DNA of 64,000 nucleotides from Fremontodendron californicum (Eukaryota > Streptophyta > Magnoliopsida > Malvales > Malvaceae), in assembly GCA_030761205.1 (NCBI GenBank), contig JAULJL010000004.1, forward strand, positions 36,118,172 through 36,182,171, in the 5' to 3' direction. A program made the translations under genes and the position numbers. Below the pieces are notes generated by a model. It had not been told where the DNA came from and made no database searches. It saw only the letters and a list, made by a program, of their open reading frames with translations. Shown piece by piece: positions 45,345 to 57,700 of the stretch; within the stretch, counting starts at the first letter, position 1, and each line of letters opens with the position of its first letter.

Positions 45345-46300
45345 ATTTTTTCAGGTGGATTGAATTCCAGGTCCTTGGTACAGGGCTTCCATCTACTTGT
45401 TCTAACGCATAGGCTCCAAAGTCAATCTTCTTTGTCACTTTGTAGGGGCCTTTCCAGTTTGGGGCCATCTTTCCCTGTTTGCACCTGGGTCTGCTGGCTT
45501 TACAACTTCTAAGAAGAAAGTCGCCGACTTGGAACTGTGTGCCTTTGACCTTCGAGTTATAATATTGGGAGACCTGATGTGATCTGGTGGCCTGTTTGAC
45601 TTATGCACAATCTCTGGTTTCTTTTATGAGATCCAGATTTCTTCTAAGTGCTTCTTCATTGGTGGCAGGGTTGTAGTGAACCGTTCTCAAGGAGTTAATG
45701 CCTATCTCGGCTGGTATAACAGCCACTGTTTCGTACATCAAATTGAAAGGAGTCTCGCCTGTGCCTGAGTGGGACGTGGTCTTGATGGCCTATAGTATTC
45801 CTGGCATTTCTTCTAGCCATGCCCCCTTGGCATCATCGAGCTTCTTTTTCAGGCTTTGAAGGATCTTCTTGTTCATCGCTTCTACCTGTCCGTTTGTTTG
45901 GCGGTGTTTGACTGAGCTATGAGTTAGCAGGATGTTAAAGTTTTCACAAAATTTCTTCAACTTGCCTCCCTAAAATTGTGCGCCGTTGTCCGCCACGATG
46001 ATGTTGGAACTCCGTATCTGCACACAATAGACTTCTAGACGAAGTTCTTAATTACTCTTTCTGAGATAGTCGCCACAGCCTCTGCTTCTACCCATTTGGT
46101 GAAGTACTTGCAAGCGACAACTACAAACTTCTGCTGCCCTATGACAATTGGGAAGGGTCCTAGAATGTCGATCCCCCACATTGCAAAGGGCCACGAGCTC
46201 GACAGCTGGTTGAGCAATTATGTCGGTTGTCTTGGAACAGTGACGAACTTCTGGCATTTGTCATAATTTTTTACCAACTTCGCGGCGTCTTTCTTCATTG
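45345..46300 (-). pseudogene. Element E integrase
   Basis: On the minus strand WGIDILGPFPIVIG (first catalytic Asp) and YFTKWVEAEAV are clear at 46035-46217. Frameshifted remains of the second catalytic block, the NGQVEA block, and a C-terminal region including GPYKVTKK follow. The region ends near 45345 just before the minisatellite. Stops within it make it non-functional. Tat-type sequence. Confidence 0.75.
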
Positions 46301-47595
46301 TCGGCTAATATAAACCCTTTCTGAGTGTTTTTTGTGCCAAGGACCTGCCCCCATGTGATTTTTGCATACTTCTTCGTAGATCTCCCGGAGGACGTATTTA
46401 GCCTTTGCTGGCCTTAGGCACCTTAATAAGGGTTCACTGAATGATTTTCTGTACAGGGTGTCGCCCATTACTGTGCGTCTGACAGCTCTTCTTCTCAGTC
46501 TGAGTTTTCTTTGGGTTCGTCAGGCGAGGTCCCTTTTGTGAGGAAATCTGTAATGCTTGTTAACCAGCTCTGTTCGTTGGTTATTGGAAGGATCTCTGTG
46601 CCCTCTTGGTGGCTTGGCAAAGGGCGGTGTTCGAGGATGATCTTTCCTCTCTGTCTTATTTCAATAGCGGAAGCGAGTTTGGACAAGGAGTATGCCCTGA
46701 CATTTTCTTCTCTGACGATCTGCTGGAACGTCAACTGGTTGAAGCATTGCTTTAGGTTCATGACCTTTTTGTGATATTTTACCAGGGCGGGCTCCTTTAC
46801 TTCATACTCCCCATTCACCTGCTTTGCCACCAATTGGTATTCGGTTGACAAAGATAGCCTTGCGGCGTCGAGTTTGAGTGCCAACTCTAGCCTTGTCAGG
46901 AGAGCTTCATACTCTGCTGCGTTGTTTGAGGCGGGGAACCCGAAAGATAGCCCGTATTGCCATTCACTTCCCTGCAGGTCAGTTAACAGGATTTCGACCT
47001 CTGATCCCTCTTTTCTTAAGGATCCATCTACGTACAATGTTCATATGCCACTTAGGGCGGGCTCCAACTGCTGAGGTTTTTGCACTAAGGTTGGTTCTGG
47101 GGGTGGTGACGGTGCCTCACTATCGAGATTCGATGGTGCTTTTTTCGGGTAGCGAATCGGAGCTGTGATGGCGCTGGTGAATGAGCACTCGGCTATAAAA
47201 TCTGCCAGAGCTTGGGATTTGATAGCCTTCCTTGGCCTATACTCAGGCCAAATTCACTTAGCTCGATACTCCACTTGGCCATCATGACTGTCGTGTCCAC
47301 CTTTTGCAGGACTTCCCTTAACGGTTGATTCGTCAACACCGTGATGGGATGGGGCTAGAAATATTGCCTTAGGCGCCTGACCGCCAATATCAGAGCTAAA
47401 GTGGTTTTTTGTAGTTGACTTCTCTATTCTGCAGGGATCGGCTGACATGATAAACTGGTATTTGGCAGAATTTTCTTCCTTAAAGAGCACAACAGCTACA
47501 GTTTCGTCTGAAGCTGCCAGGTAGATGTATAGCTGATCTTTCGGTAGGGGCTGGTGAGCAAAGACGGCGAGCACTGGTACTTTTTTAATTCTTTG
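46301..47595 (-). pseudogene. Element E RNase H region and RT-RNase H connection
   Basis: 46495-47037 (minus) encodes a well-kept RNase H-like segment (MYVDGSLRKEGSEVEILL, FPASNNAAEYEALL) of the archaeal-type second RNase H found in Tat elements. 47037-47595 contains frameshifted remains of the retroviral-type RNase H (YLAASDETVAVVLFKEE). Two RNase H domains are a hallmark of the Tat lineage. Broken by stops. Confidence 0.72.
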
Positions 47596-49955
47596 AAAGC
47601 CTTCTGGAAATCTTTTGTCCATTGACACTTGGAGGCTCCCTGAGCACTTTGAAGAAAGGTAAGCACCTGTCGGCGAGCTTGGAGACGAAACTATTAAGGG
47701 CAACTACCCTGCCAGTAAGCTTTTGCATTTTTTTGTGTTTCTCGGCAGGCACATACCAAAGATTTCCTGAATCTTTTTTGGATTTGCTTCTATTCCTCTG
47801 TTGAGACCATGAAACCAAGGAACTTCCCCACTCCTACTGCAAATGCACACTTTTTCGGGTTTAATCTCATGTTGTGTTTCCTAATGATGCCAAAGGCTTT
47901 CTCAAGATCTCGGATGTGCTGGTCCAGCGAAGAGCTTTTGACCAGCATGTCATCCACATATAATTCCATATTTCGCCCGATTTGGTCTTTGAAGAGTCTG
48001 TTTACCAACCTTTGGTAGGTGGCTCCTGCGTTCTTTAGCCCGAAGGACATAACTTGGTAGCAGGATAGACCATTCTCTGTCACAAATGACGTCTTTTCTT
48101 GGTCTTCGGGGTTCATTTTGATCTGGTTGTAGCTGGAGAAGGCGTCCATAAAACTCAAGTATTTGTGTCCAGTTGAGGAGTCGACCAGTCGATCTATAGC
48201 TGGTAGGAGGAAATTGTCCTTGGGTCAGGCCTTGTTCAAGTTTGTGAAGTATACACACATTCGTCATTTTTCATTGGCATTTTTCACCATTACTACGTTG
48301 GCGAGCCAATCCGGGTAGACCACCTCTTTTATGGAGTCAGCGGCAAGCAGTTTCTCAACGTATTCTCTAATCGCCCTGACTCGCTCAAGGGAGAACTAGT
48401 GTTTCTTCTAGAAATCTTCTGTCCATTGATACTTGGAGGCTCACTGAGCACTTTGAAGAAAGGTAAGCACCTTTCAGCGAGCTTGGAGACGAACCGGTTA
48501 AGGGCAACTACCCTGCCAGTCAGCTTTTGCATTTTTTTGTGTGTTTCTCGGTAGGCACATACCAAATATTTCCTTAATCTTTTTCATATTTGCTTCTATT
48601 CCTCTGTTGGAGACCATGAAACCAAGGAACTTCCCCACTCCTACTGCAAATGCATACTTTTTCGGGTTTAATCTCATGTTGTGCTTCCTGATGACGCTAA
48701 AGGCTTCCTCGAGGTCTCGGATGTGCTGGTCCAGCGAGGAGCTTTTGACCAGCATGTCATCCACATATAATTCCATACTTCACCCGATTTGGTCTTTGAA
48801 GAGTCTGTTTACCAACCTTTGGTAGGTGGCTCCTGCGTTCCTTAGCCCGAAGGGCATAACTTGGTAACAGAATAGACCATTCTCCGTCACAAATGACATA
48901 TTGTCTTGGTCTTTGGGGTTTATTTTGATCTAGTTGTAGCCGGAGAAGCCGTCCATAAAACTCAGGTATTTTTGTCCCGCTAAGGAGTCGACTAGTCGAT
49001 CTATAGCTGGTAGGGGGAAACTATTCTTGGATCAGGTATTGTTCAAGTCTGTGAAGTCCACACACATTCGTCATTTTCCACTGGCCTTTTTCACCATTAC
49101 TACGTTGGCGAGCCAATCCGGGTAGACCACCTCCTTTATGAAGTCAACGGCAAGCAGTTTCTCAACTTATTCTCTGATCGCCCTGACTCTTTCAGGAGCG
49201 AACTGGTGTTTCTTCTAGAAATCTTCTGTCCATTGATACTTGGAGGCACTCTGAGCACTTTGAAAAAAGGTAAGCACCTATCGGCGAGCTTGGAGATGAA
49301 CCGGTTAAGGGCAACTACCTTGCCAGTAAGCTTTTGCATTTTTTTGTGTTTCTCGGTGGGCACATACCAAAGATTTCCTGAATCTTTTTTGGATTTGCTT
49401 CTATTCCTCTGTTGGAGACCATGAAACCAAGGAACTTCCCTACTCCTACTGCAAATGCACACTTTTTCGGGTTTAATCTCATGTTGTGCTTCTTGATGAC
49501 GCTAAAAGCTTCCTCGAGATCTCGGATGTACTGGTCCAGCGAGGAGCTTTTGACTAGCATTTCATCCACATATAATTCTATTCTTTGCCCGATTTGGTCT
49601 TTGAAGAGTTTGTTTACCAACCTTTGGTAGGTGGCTCTTGCGTTCCTTAGCCATAATAGCTTAACTTGGTAGCAGAATAGACCATTCTCCATCACAAGTG
49701 ACATCTTGTCTTGGTCTTCGGGGTTTATTTTGATCTAGTTGTAGCCGAAGAAGGTGTCCATAAAAATCAGGTATTTGTGTCCTGTTGAGGAGTCGACTAG
49801 TCGATCTATAGCTGGTAGGGGGAAACTGTCCTTGGGTTAGGCCTTGTTCAAATCTGTGAAGTCCACACACATTCATCATTTTCCATTGGCCTTTTTCACC
49901 ATTACTACATTGGCGAGCCAATCCGGGTTGACCACCTCTTTTATGAAGTGGTGTT
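47596..49955 (-). pseudogene. Element E reverse transcriptase, three tandem copies
   Basis: Three direct units (about 47600-48400, 48405-49213, 49214-49955), spaced 807 and 815 bp, each contain an RT core. Unit 1 has MSFMDAFSSYNQIKMNPEDQ and ELYVDDMLVKS. Unit 2 has ELYVDDMLVKS. Unit 3 has ELYVDEMLVKS, with the second catalytic Asp changed to Glu. Each continues with KHNMRLNPKKCAFAVGVGKF or a close variant. The unit edges coincide at a TTCTAGAAATCTTCTGTCC stretch. All units carry stops or shifts. This is a tandem duplication of part of pol after or during reverse transcription, not a normal gene layout. Confidence 0.85.
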
Positions 49956-50915
49956 TCTTCTGTCTGATCGATTTTGCTGTTGGTTCACATTCAGGGAGTG
50001 GGTGATTATTTTCGGGTCTATTCCATGCATGTCGACTGCCGACCATGCAAAGATGTGGCGTTTTCCTACAACATGGCCACTAAGGACCGTCTTTCTTCAC
50101 CTCCCAAAGAAGACCTGACCTTGGTTGTCTTAGACGGGTTTTCTGGATCCAAAGGGATCATCTTCGTTTGCTCTACAGGCTCTTCCTTATACTGAATTAT
50201 CTCTTCCCTTTTATCCAAGCTTTCCAAGGTGAGCATAGTTTTGTCTATTAGGTTGACCTGAGCTTCTATTAGCTGTCCCGCAGCTTCTTTTATATGTCCC
50301 CTTGTTCTTGTCATGTCGAGGTCAGGTTCAGCGTCGTGGTTCTTTTTGGCTATCTGTATAGATAGCACGTGGCACTTTCTTGTCATTTGCTGGTCTATCT
50401 TCATGTAACCAATTCCTATTGGTGTTGGGAATTTCACTGTCAGGCAGTAGACAGCGGCCATCATCCTTGCCTTTCTCATCACAGGCCTTCCAAAGATGGC
50501 GTTGTAGGCTGACGACTGGTCGACCACTAGGAATTCAGAGATGACGATGAGGGTATGGTCACTATCTCCTATTGTTACTGGCAGGGTTATTGCTCCTTTG
50601 ACTGTGATTGGTTGATTTGCAAAACCAAAAAACTCCTTTGATTATGATTGGTTGATTTGCAAAGCCAAAAATTGGGCTTGCTGGCTTCAGATCTTTCTCG
50701 GGGATGCCCATCTTCTTGAAGGCTTTCCATTGCATAACTTTCACTACGCTACCACTGTCGAAAATGACCCTTTTCACTCTAAAATTTTCGATTATGGTCA
50801 CCACAACGATTGGGTCATTCCCATTGTCCTCCAAGATGTTGACGTCATTATCAGTGAAGTCTACCATCCAGTCTTTGCTCTGTTTTGCTCGTTTGGGGGT
50901 TGTATCGACCGTCAT
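49956..50915 (-). pseudogene. Element E protease and protease-RT linker
   Basis: 50562-50915 (minus) has the aspartic protease start VIFDSGSVVKVMQWKAFKKM. 50066-50527 continues with SSAYNAIFGRPVMRKARMMA and a KFPTPIGIGYMK stretch, then the acidic linker toward RT. A short duplication (AACCAAAAAACTCC / AGCCAAAAATTGGG, about 50580-50670) interrupts the protease frame. The DSGS form of the active site is usual in the Tat lineage. Confidence 0.75.
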
Positions 50916-51266
50916 TATACTTCTGATGTGGGCTTTTCTCTTGGAATTGCTTGCGATCCATTCTTCTGTGCCCCCACTATCATGTTTATCAACCCCTGTA
51001 CTGATTTTTTCCCTTCTGCCCTGACTGTGTTCCTCTGATTGTTCGTCGACGGCTGCCCTTGATGGGATTCTGACTTTCTTATAAACTGTTTGATCTGCCC
51101 ATTTCTGATGGCGGTCTTGATTGCATCTTTTAGAGACCTACAATCTTTCGTGTTGTGTCCCACATCATTGTGATAGTTGCACCTTTTCTTGGAGTTAAGG
51201 CGCGATGGGTTATCCCTCATGGGGTAAGGTGTTCCCAAGATACCTTAATGGGCTACTACATTTAGG
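50916..51266 (-). pseudogene. Element E gag C-terminal part with zinc knuckle, cut by element D
   Basis: Minus strand: MGTPYPMRDNPSRLNSKKRC and CNYHNDVGHNTKDCRSLKDA, a CCHC-type knuckle as in Tat gags, then a basic/Gln-rich tail. Element D inserted at 51267-51271 (TSD ATGTA), and the gag continues at 63314. Confidence 0.72.
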
Positions 51267-51271
51267 ATGTA

Positions 51272-52755
51272 TGATAACTCGTATAATTATATAGTTTTTA
51301 GTTATGTTTTATTATTGTTTTGTGTCAAATACGAGTTATTATTGTTTAGTCTAATTGTGTTTATGATCTTTTATATTTTTATGTAATTTGGTGTTTTTCA
51401 CAAGTTTCTTTGAGTGATTTCAGATTACTAGAATTAAGGGCAAATCCAGTTCAGTTCCAGTTCCGACACCTTTTGCCATATCAGCTATATCTCGAGTTTC
51501 ACTGAAGCAATAAGGCTGAACTTTGTATCCCTACAAAGCTAAGAGGCATATCTATCTTTTTCATGTTTTACACTTCTTGAAACGGAGTCGTTTTCCCTAG
51601 CGAAATCGACCATCAAGTTGGCTGATGTGCAATGACGTCTGTTCTGCACCGTTTTGGTATTTTGACCATATCTTCCGATCCACATGCGCAAATGATCTGA
51701 TTCCAACGGCTATGGATCCGTAACTGATAGGGGTATATTTTTCTAGAAGACCATTTTATCAGATCGAGCCTCCAACATTGACAAAATCGACCATCAAGCT
51801 GGCTGATCAGAATTGTCATACAATATGACGAAAATTGTTAGAAAAATGCACCCACCTATTATACCTACCTTTGAAATTTGTAAAGCTTGTCTCTTGTCAT
51901 TTAGCCCTCCAAAATGTGTATAAATAGAGGGCCTTGGATGAGTATTGGGAGAGATTGATACATTGGTAGGATAGCCATTGTAATAAAATTCTCTAAGTTT
52001 TCTTTTTCTTTCCTTTCTCTAGTTTTCTTTTTCTTCTTACATTTCTTTTCATTTTATTCATATCTAGTATGTGTTTCTAATCATATTGTTGAGGTGATGA
52101 GGTGAAGCTCTTGGTAAATGCTAAGGTTAGTCTCTTAAACATGAGCTAAAATGAATCATCATTTATAAGCACTAGCATAGATAATATTTTCTTTTGGTTT
52201 AAAATCATACTTGCAAAGTAGAGATCTTGATTCATTATTGACAATGAAAATGGCACAGTAAATGCTTGGTTTCATAACCTTGATTTGTTGTAGACATATA
52301 CCTTGGCATAAGGAATGCTTGGACTCTTTTTATGAGTTTTGAGGACACCAAATGAACATAATATCATATGCTATGGACGTTGGACAATTTGGACTGAATT
52401 GCTAAACCTTCCGATTGGAACCTCCCTTATGTGTGGATTTCAATTGTGTAATAAAACAAGATTAATCTTAGCATAACACCAAGAGTGGATTCTCTAACCT
52501 CAACATCCTTTCTTATTGTTTTTTATATTTTGTTTAATTTCTTTTATGTTATTTTATTTATTTTGTTCTCTAACATCTTGTTTATTTTGTTTTGTTGTTG
52601 ATTCCCTAATATCTTGTTTACTTTCTTTTTCTTATATATTTATAAACTTATACTTACTAATACGCTTCCCTGTGGTTCGACCTCGGACACCCGAGAATTT
52701 ATTACTTGAACATAACCTGCACTTGGGTTTACAACTCTTAATTGAGTTACCATCA
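51272..52755 (+). repeat. Element D 5' LTR
   Basis: 1484 bp. TATA box TATAAATA at 51919-51926, AATAAA at 51982-51987. It lacks an 11-base stretch (GTTAAATCAAG) that both A and C have, marking a distinct subfamily. The inverted repeat at its first 70 bases is conserved. Confidence 0.95.
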
Positions 52756-53041
52756 AGTTTTTGGCGCCGTTGCCGGGGAAGCAATACTAAGTATATAAGT
52801 TTATAAGTATATTTATTTTTATTGGCTGGTTATACCGCCTAATTTATAAGTATATTTATTTTTATTGGCTGGTTATACCGCCTAATTTGTATATATTTAT
52901 TTTTATTGGCTGGTTATACCGCCTAATTTTGCTTATTAACTTTGTTTTATGCTTGTTTGGCGACGTGATTTTAGATCTCGTCGTTTAGTTAGATTTTATT
53001 GTGAAATTTTTTCAGGTAATCTTTCTAATACAACTCCTACC
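52756..53041 (+). other. Element D PBS and leader with three repeats
   Basis: PBS TGGCGCCGTTGCCGGGG at 52762-52778 (tRNA-Asp). Three copies of the ATTGGCTGGTTATACCGCC motif lie at about 52820, 52863 and 52904. An acceptor-like TTTTTTCAG ends at 53015, 26 bases before the gag ATG. Confidence 0.88.
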
Positions 53042-54793
53042 ATGGCTGACAATGAAAGTGTTCATGCTGAAGATGAGAACAGACAAGTACGCACCATGCG
53101 TGACTACTTGCAACCAACTCGAAGCTCATCACCCTCTTGTTTTATTTTTCCTCTCAATGCAAACAACTTTCGTTTTAAACCAGGTATGATAGGTTTGCTT
53201 CCTAATTTCTATGGGTTGGAATCGGAAAGTGCTTACTCGTTTCTAAAAGACTTCGAAGATGTATGTGTCACCTTTAATGACCAACAATGTACAAATGAAA
53301 TTGTCAAGCTAAAATTATTTCCTTTTTCTTTAAAAGATAAAGCAAAAATTTGGCTTCATAATTTAAAACCAAGGTCAATTGGCACATGGCAAGAATTACA
53401 AACTGAGTTTCTAAAGAAATTTTTCCCAGCACATAAAACTACTGCTTTGAAAAGACAGATTCAAAATTTCAATCAAAATCAAAATGAAGCATTTTTTCAG
53501 TGCTGGGAGCGTTTTAAAGATTTGTTAAGTTCTTGTCCACATCATGGTTTTGAAAAATGGCGTCTTATTAGTTTCTTTTATGAAAGTTTAACTCCCGAAA
53601 CTAAACAATTTGTTGAAACAATGTGTAACGGTGAGTTTCTAGAAAAAGAACCTGAAGAAGCCTTTGACTACCTAGACCATTTGGCAGATAACTCTCAAGC
53701 CTGGCACACAGATAATTCCTCTGAAAGTTCCAATAGATCTAATCTTGTTTCTAACAGAGGAAAATATCATTTTAGTCAAGAAGATGAGATAAAAGCTAAA
53801 GTAGCTAATTTGGCTAGAAAGATTGAAGCCATGGAACTTAGAGAAGTAAAAGAAGTCAAAACGGTTAAAAATGAAGAAAGTTGTGGAATTTGTGAAATCA
53901 TGGGACACGCCACTTCTGAATGTCCAAACATTCCCATTCTTAAAGAAGCGTTGCATGATCAAGTAAATTCCATAAACACATTTAAAAAGCCTTTTCCTTC
54001 TCCTTACTCTGAAACGTATAACCCTGAATGGAGAAATCATCCCAACTTCAGTTGGCGGAATAATAATCATGTTCAGGTACCACAATCTCAAAAGCCGGGC
54101 AACACTTTTTCCTATCAACCTTCACGTGTACAAACCTTGGAAGAAACATTGCAAGCATTCATGCAAACACAAGCAAATGTGAATAGCCGGACTTCACAAG
54201 ACATCAATGAGATCAAAAACACCTTGTCCACATTGACAGCTTCATTACGCACTCAAGAAAAAGGTAAGTTTCCTGCTCAACCTCAGCCTAACCCTTCTAC
54301 TCAATGTCTTGTTTCTTGCTCCAATGAAACTCAACAGGAAAATGCCAGTTCTATCACAACTCTTCGAAGTGGAAAGGCAATTGACAAAAAGATTCCATCA
54401 AAAGACCAAGATCCTCTTTCCCCTCCGAAAAGTAATGGTAAGGATGATGGTAAGTCTGAACTTCTTGAAAATTTGGACAAAGAAAAAGGTATGCATCCTG
54501 CTCTTTTTCCTCAAAGGTTGCAAACAATAAAGAATTTGAATCAAAATGCAGAAATTTATGAACTTTTCAAACAAGTTAAGATTAACATTCCTTTATTGGA
54601 TGCAATCAAACAAGTTCCATCTTATGCTAAATTTTTGAAGGACATGTGCACAGTTAAAAGGAAACATAATGTACAAAAGAAAGCATTTTTGACGGAAAGT
54701 GTGAGCTCAATCATTCAGCACCTTACTCCACCAAAATTCAAAGATCCTGGATGTCCAACAAAATCTCATGCATCATTGGAAACACTAGAATAG
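53042..54793 (+). CDS. Element D gag
   Basis: MADNES start at 53042, with an open extension back to an ATG at 52949. Capsid region, one CCHC knuckle (CGICEIMGHATSEC) and linker are as in C. Near 54760 an ACAATC of A and C has become ACAAAATC (+2), so the gag frame leaves the polyprotein and stops at 54793 after a short foreign tail. Protease-pol lies in the -1 frame relative to gag, with an overlap of 43 bases. No canonical X-XXY-YYZ slippery heptamer is in phase, so this is probably a mutation rather than programmed frameshifting. Confidence 0.9.
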   Translation: MADNESVHAEDENRQVRTMRDYLQPTRSSSPSCFIFPLNANNFRFKPGMIGLLPNFYGLESESAYSFLKDFEDVCVTFNDQQCTNEIVKLKLFPFSLKDKAKIWLHNLKPRSIGTWQELQTEFLKKFFPAHKTTALKRQIQNFNQNQNEAFFQCWERFKDLLSSCPHHGFEKWRLISFFYESLTPETKQFVETMCNGEFLEKEPEEAFDYLDHLADNSQAWHTDNSSESSNRSNLVSNRGKYHFSQEDEIKAKVANLARKIEAMELREVKEVKTVKNEESCGICEIMGHATSECPNIPILKEALHDQVNSINTFKKPFPSPYSETYNPEWRNHPNFSWRNNNHVQVPQSQKPGNTFSYQPSRVQTLEETLQAFMQTQANVNSRTSQDINEIKNTLSTLTASLRTQEKGKFPAQPQPNPSTQCLVSCSNETQQENASSITTLRSGKAIDKKIPSKDQDPLSPPKSNGKDDGKSELLENLDKEKGMHPALFPQRLQTIKNLNQNAEIYELFKQVKINIPLLDAIKQVPSYAKFLKDMCTVKRKHNVQKKAFLTESVSSIIQHLTPPKFKDPGCPTKSHASLETLE

Positions 54794-57700
54794 AACGTGC
54801 ATTGCTTGATCTTGGTGCTAGTGTTAATCTTTTGCCTTTTTCTGTTTATCAACAGTTAGGTTTAGGTGAACTCAAGGAAACATCTGTTACACTTCAACTA
54901 GCTGATCGTTCTGTAAAAATTCCTCGAGGGATAGTTGAAGATGTTTTGGTTCAAATTGATAATTTTTACTTCCCTGTTGATTTTATTGTTTTGGACACAT
55001 ATCCTGTTTCAAATCCAAATGTTCAAATTCCTGTTATATTAGGCCGTCCATTTCTTGCAACTTCTAATGCTCTGATAAATTGCAGGAATGGTATGTTGAA
55101 CATTTCTTTTGGAAATATGACTTTAGAATTAAATGTGTTCAACATTTGCAAGCAACCTGGTGATAATTCAGAAGTACATGAAGTGGATTTCATTGAAGAA
55201 CTTGTTCATGAACATCTCACCACTACCACATTCCATGATCCTTTAGAAGCTTATTTAATTGAATATGAGTTTGATAATGCTTCAGAAATTTCACACACTG
55301 ATTCTTTGTTAAAATCTTTTCAGGATAAGCATTGTTGGAAACAAAAGTTTGAGGAACTACCATCACTTACAAATGTCACTGTACCATCAACTATTGAACC
55401 ACCCAAGCTGGAGTTAAAACCATTGCCATCCGAGCTAAAATATTCCTTTTTGGGTGAGAGTGAAACTTTTCCAGTCATAATTTCTTCACATCTTGATGAA
55501 CTACAAGAAGGTAAGTTGTTACAACTTTTGAAGATGCACAAAAATGCATTAGGATGGACCTTAGCTGACATAAAGGGAATAAGCCCATTAATCTGCACAC
55601 ATAATATTTATTTAGAGGAAAATGCTAAACCCTCTAGACAAATGCAACGAAGGCTTAATCCTAATATGAAAGAAGTAGTGAGAAATGAAGTCATTAAACT
55701 TCTAGATAATGGAATCATTTATCCTATCTCTGATAGCAAATGGGTAAGTCCTACTCAAGTCGTACCTAAGAAATCTGGAGTTACTGTAGTTAAAAATGAA
55801 AACAATGAATTAATTCCAGCTAGGACTGTTACTGGTTGGCGCATGTGCATTGACTATAGGAAACTTAACTCAGTGACGAGGAAAGATCATTTCCCTTTGC
55901 CTTTCATGGATCAAATCTTAGAAAGAGTTGCAGGGCATGAGTTTTATTGTTTTCTAGATGGATATTCTGGGTATAATCAAATTGCCATTGCACTTGAGGA
56001 CCAAGAGAAAACCACTTTTACATGTCCTTTTGGTACTTTTGCATATCGTAGAATGCCATTTGGATTATGTAACGCCCCTGCCACATTTCAAAGATGCATG
56101 CTTAGCATTTTTAGTGACATGATTGAACGTAATCTTGAGATTTTCATGGATGATTTTTCTGTTTCTGGTGATTCATTTGATGATTGCTTAGCCAATTTGA
56201 AAAATGTATTGATTAGGTGTGAAGAAAAAAATCTTGTTCTTAATTGGGAAAAATGTCATTTCATGGTCACTAAAGGTATTGTACTAGGTCACATTGTTTC
56301 TGCAAAAGGGATTGAGGTAGACAAGTCAAAACTTGAATTGATTGCTAATCTACCCACACCAAAGACAGTAAAGGACATTAGGTCATTCTTGGGACATGCA
56401 GGTTTTTATAGAAGATTCATAAAAGATTTTAGCACAATATCTAAACCTCTATGTAATCTTTTAATGAAAGACACTGCATTTGAATGGACTAAAGATTGTG
56501 AAGATGCTTTTGAAAAACTCAAAAATATGCTCACTACTGCTCCTATTATGAGATCTCCTGATTGGTCCTTACCATTTGAAATAATGTGTGATGCTAGTGA
56601 CTATGCTGTTGGTGCTGTGTTAGGACAAAGGAAAGATAATAAACCACATGTAATTTACTATGCAAGTAAAACTTTAAATAGAGCCCAAATGAATTATTCC
56701 ACTACAGAAAAGGAATTACTTGCAGTTGTTTTTGCATTGGATAAATTCAGATCTTACCTTGTTGGATCATCAATTGTTGTCTTTAGTGATCATGCAGCTT
56801 TAAAATATCTTCTCTCTAAGAAGGATGCAAAACCTAGGTTGCTGAGGTGGATCCTTTTGCTGCAAGAATTTGACATCACCATTCGAGATAAAAAAGGAGT
56901 AGAAAATGTGGTGGCTGATCATTTATCAAGACTTGTTTGTGATGAATCTTTTGGAACCTCACCAATAAATGATACTTTTCCTGATGAACAACTTCTAATT
57001 GTCTCCACGACACCTTGGTTTGCTGACATTGCTAATTTTCTTGCTACAGGAAAAATTCCTTCTCAATGGAGCACACAAGATAAAAGGAAGTTTCTGAATG
57101 AGGTAAAGAAGTTCTATTGGGATGACCCTTACTTGTTCAAATATTGTCCTGATCAGATTTTTCGAAGATGCATTCCCGACAATGAGGTAAGTAGTGTAAT
57201 TAAGTTTTGTCATTCCGAGGCATGTGGTGGTCATTTTTCATCAAAGAAAACTGCTGCAAAAATTTTACAGTGTGGATTTTACTGGCCAACTTTGTTCAAA
57301 GATGCACATAATTTTTGCAAGTCATGTGAAAGTTGTCAAAAATTAGGTTCCATTTCGAAAAGAAACATGATGCCTTTGAACCCAATTCTTGTAATTGAAA
57401 TTTTTGACTGTTGGGGTATTGATTTCATGGGACCATTTCCACCATCTTTTGGTTTCTTATACATTTTAGTTGCAATAGATTATGTTTCAAAGTGGATAGA
57501 GGCAATTCCATGTCGAAATAATGATCACAAAACAGTGATTAAATTTTTAAAAGAAAATATTTTGAGTCGATTTGGAATTCCTCGATCTATCATAAGCGAT
57601 GGGGGAACACATTTTTGCAACAAGGTTTTTGAAACATTAATGAAGAAATATGCCATTACACACAAAGTTGCAACCCCTTATCACCCGCAGACAAATGGAC

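Noticed and set aside
52949..53041. 31-residue extension before the gag MADNES start in C and D
   Set aside because: Copy A has a stop in it, and an acceptor-like site lies within it, so it is probably leader.
54751..54770. Programmed -1 frameshift signal between gag and pol in D
   Set aside because: No slippery heptamer in phase; A and C have gag and protease in one frame without the two extra bases.
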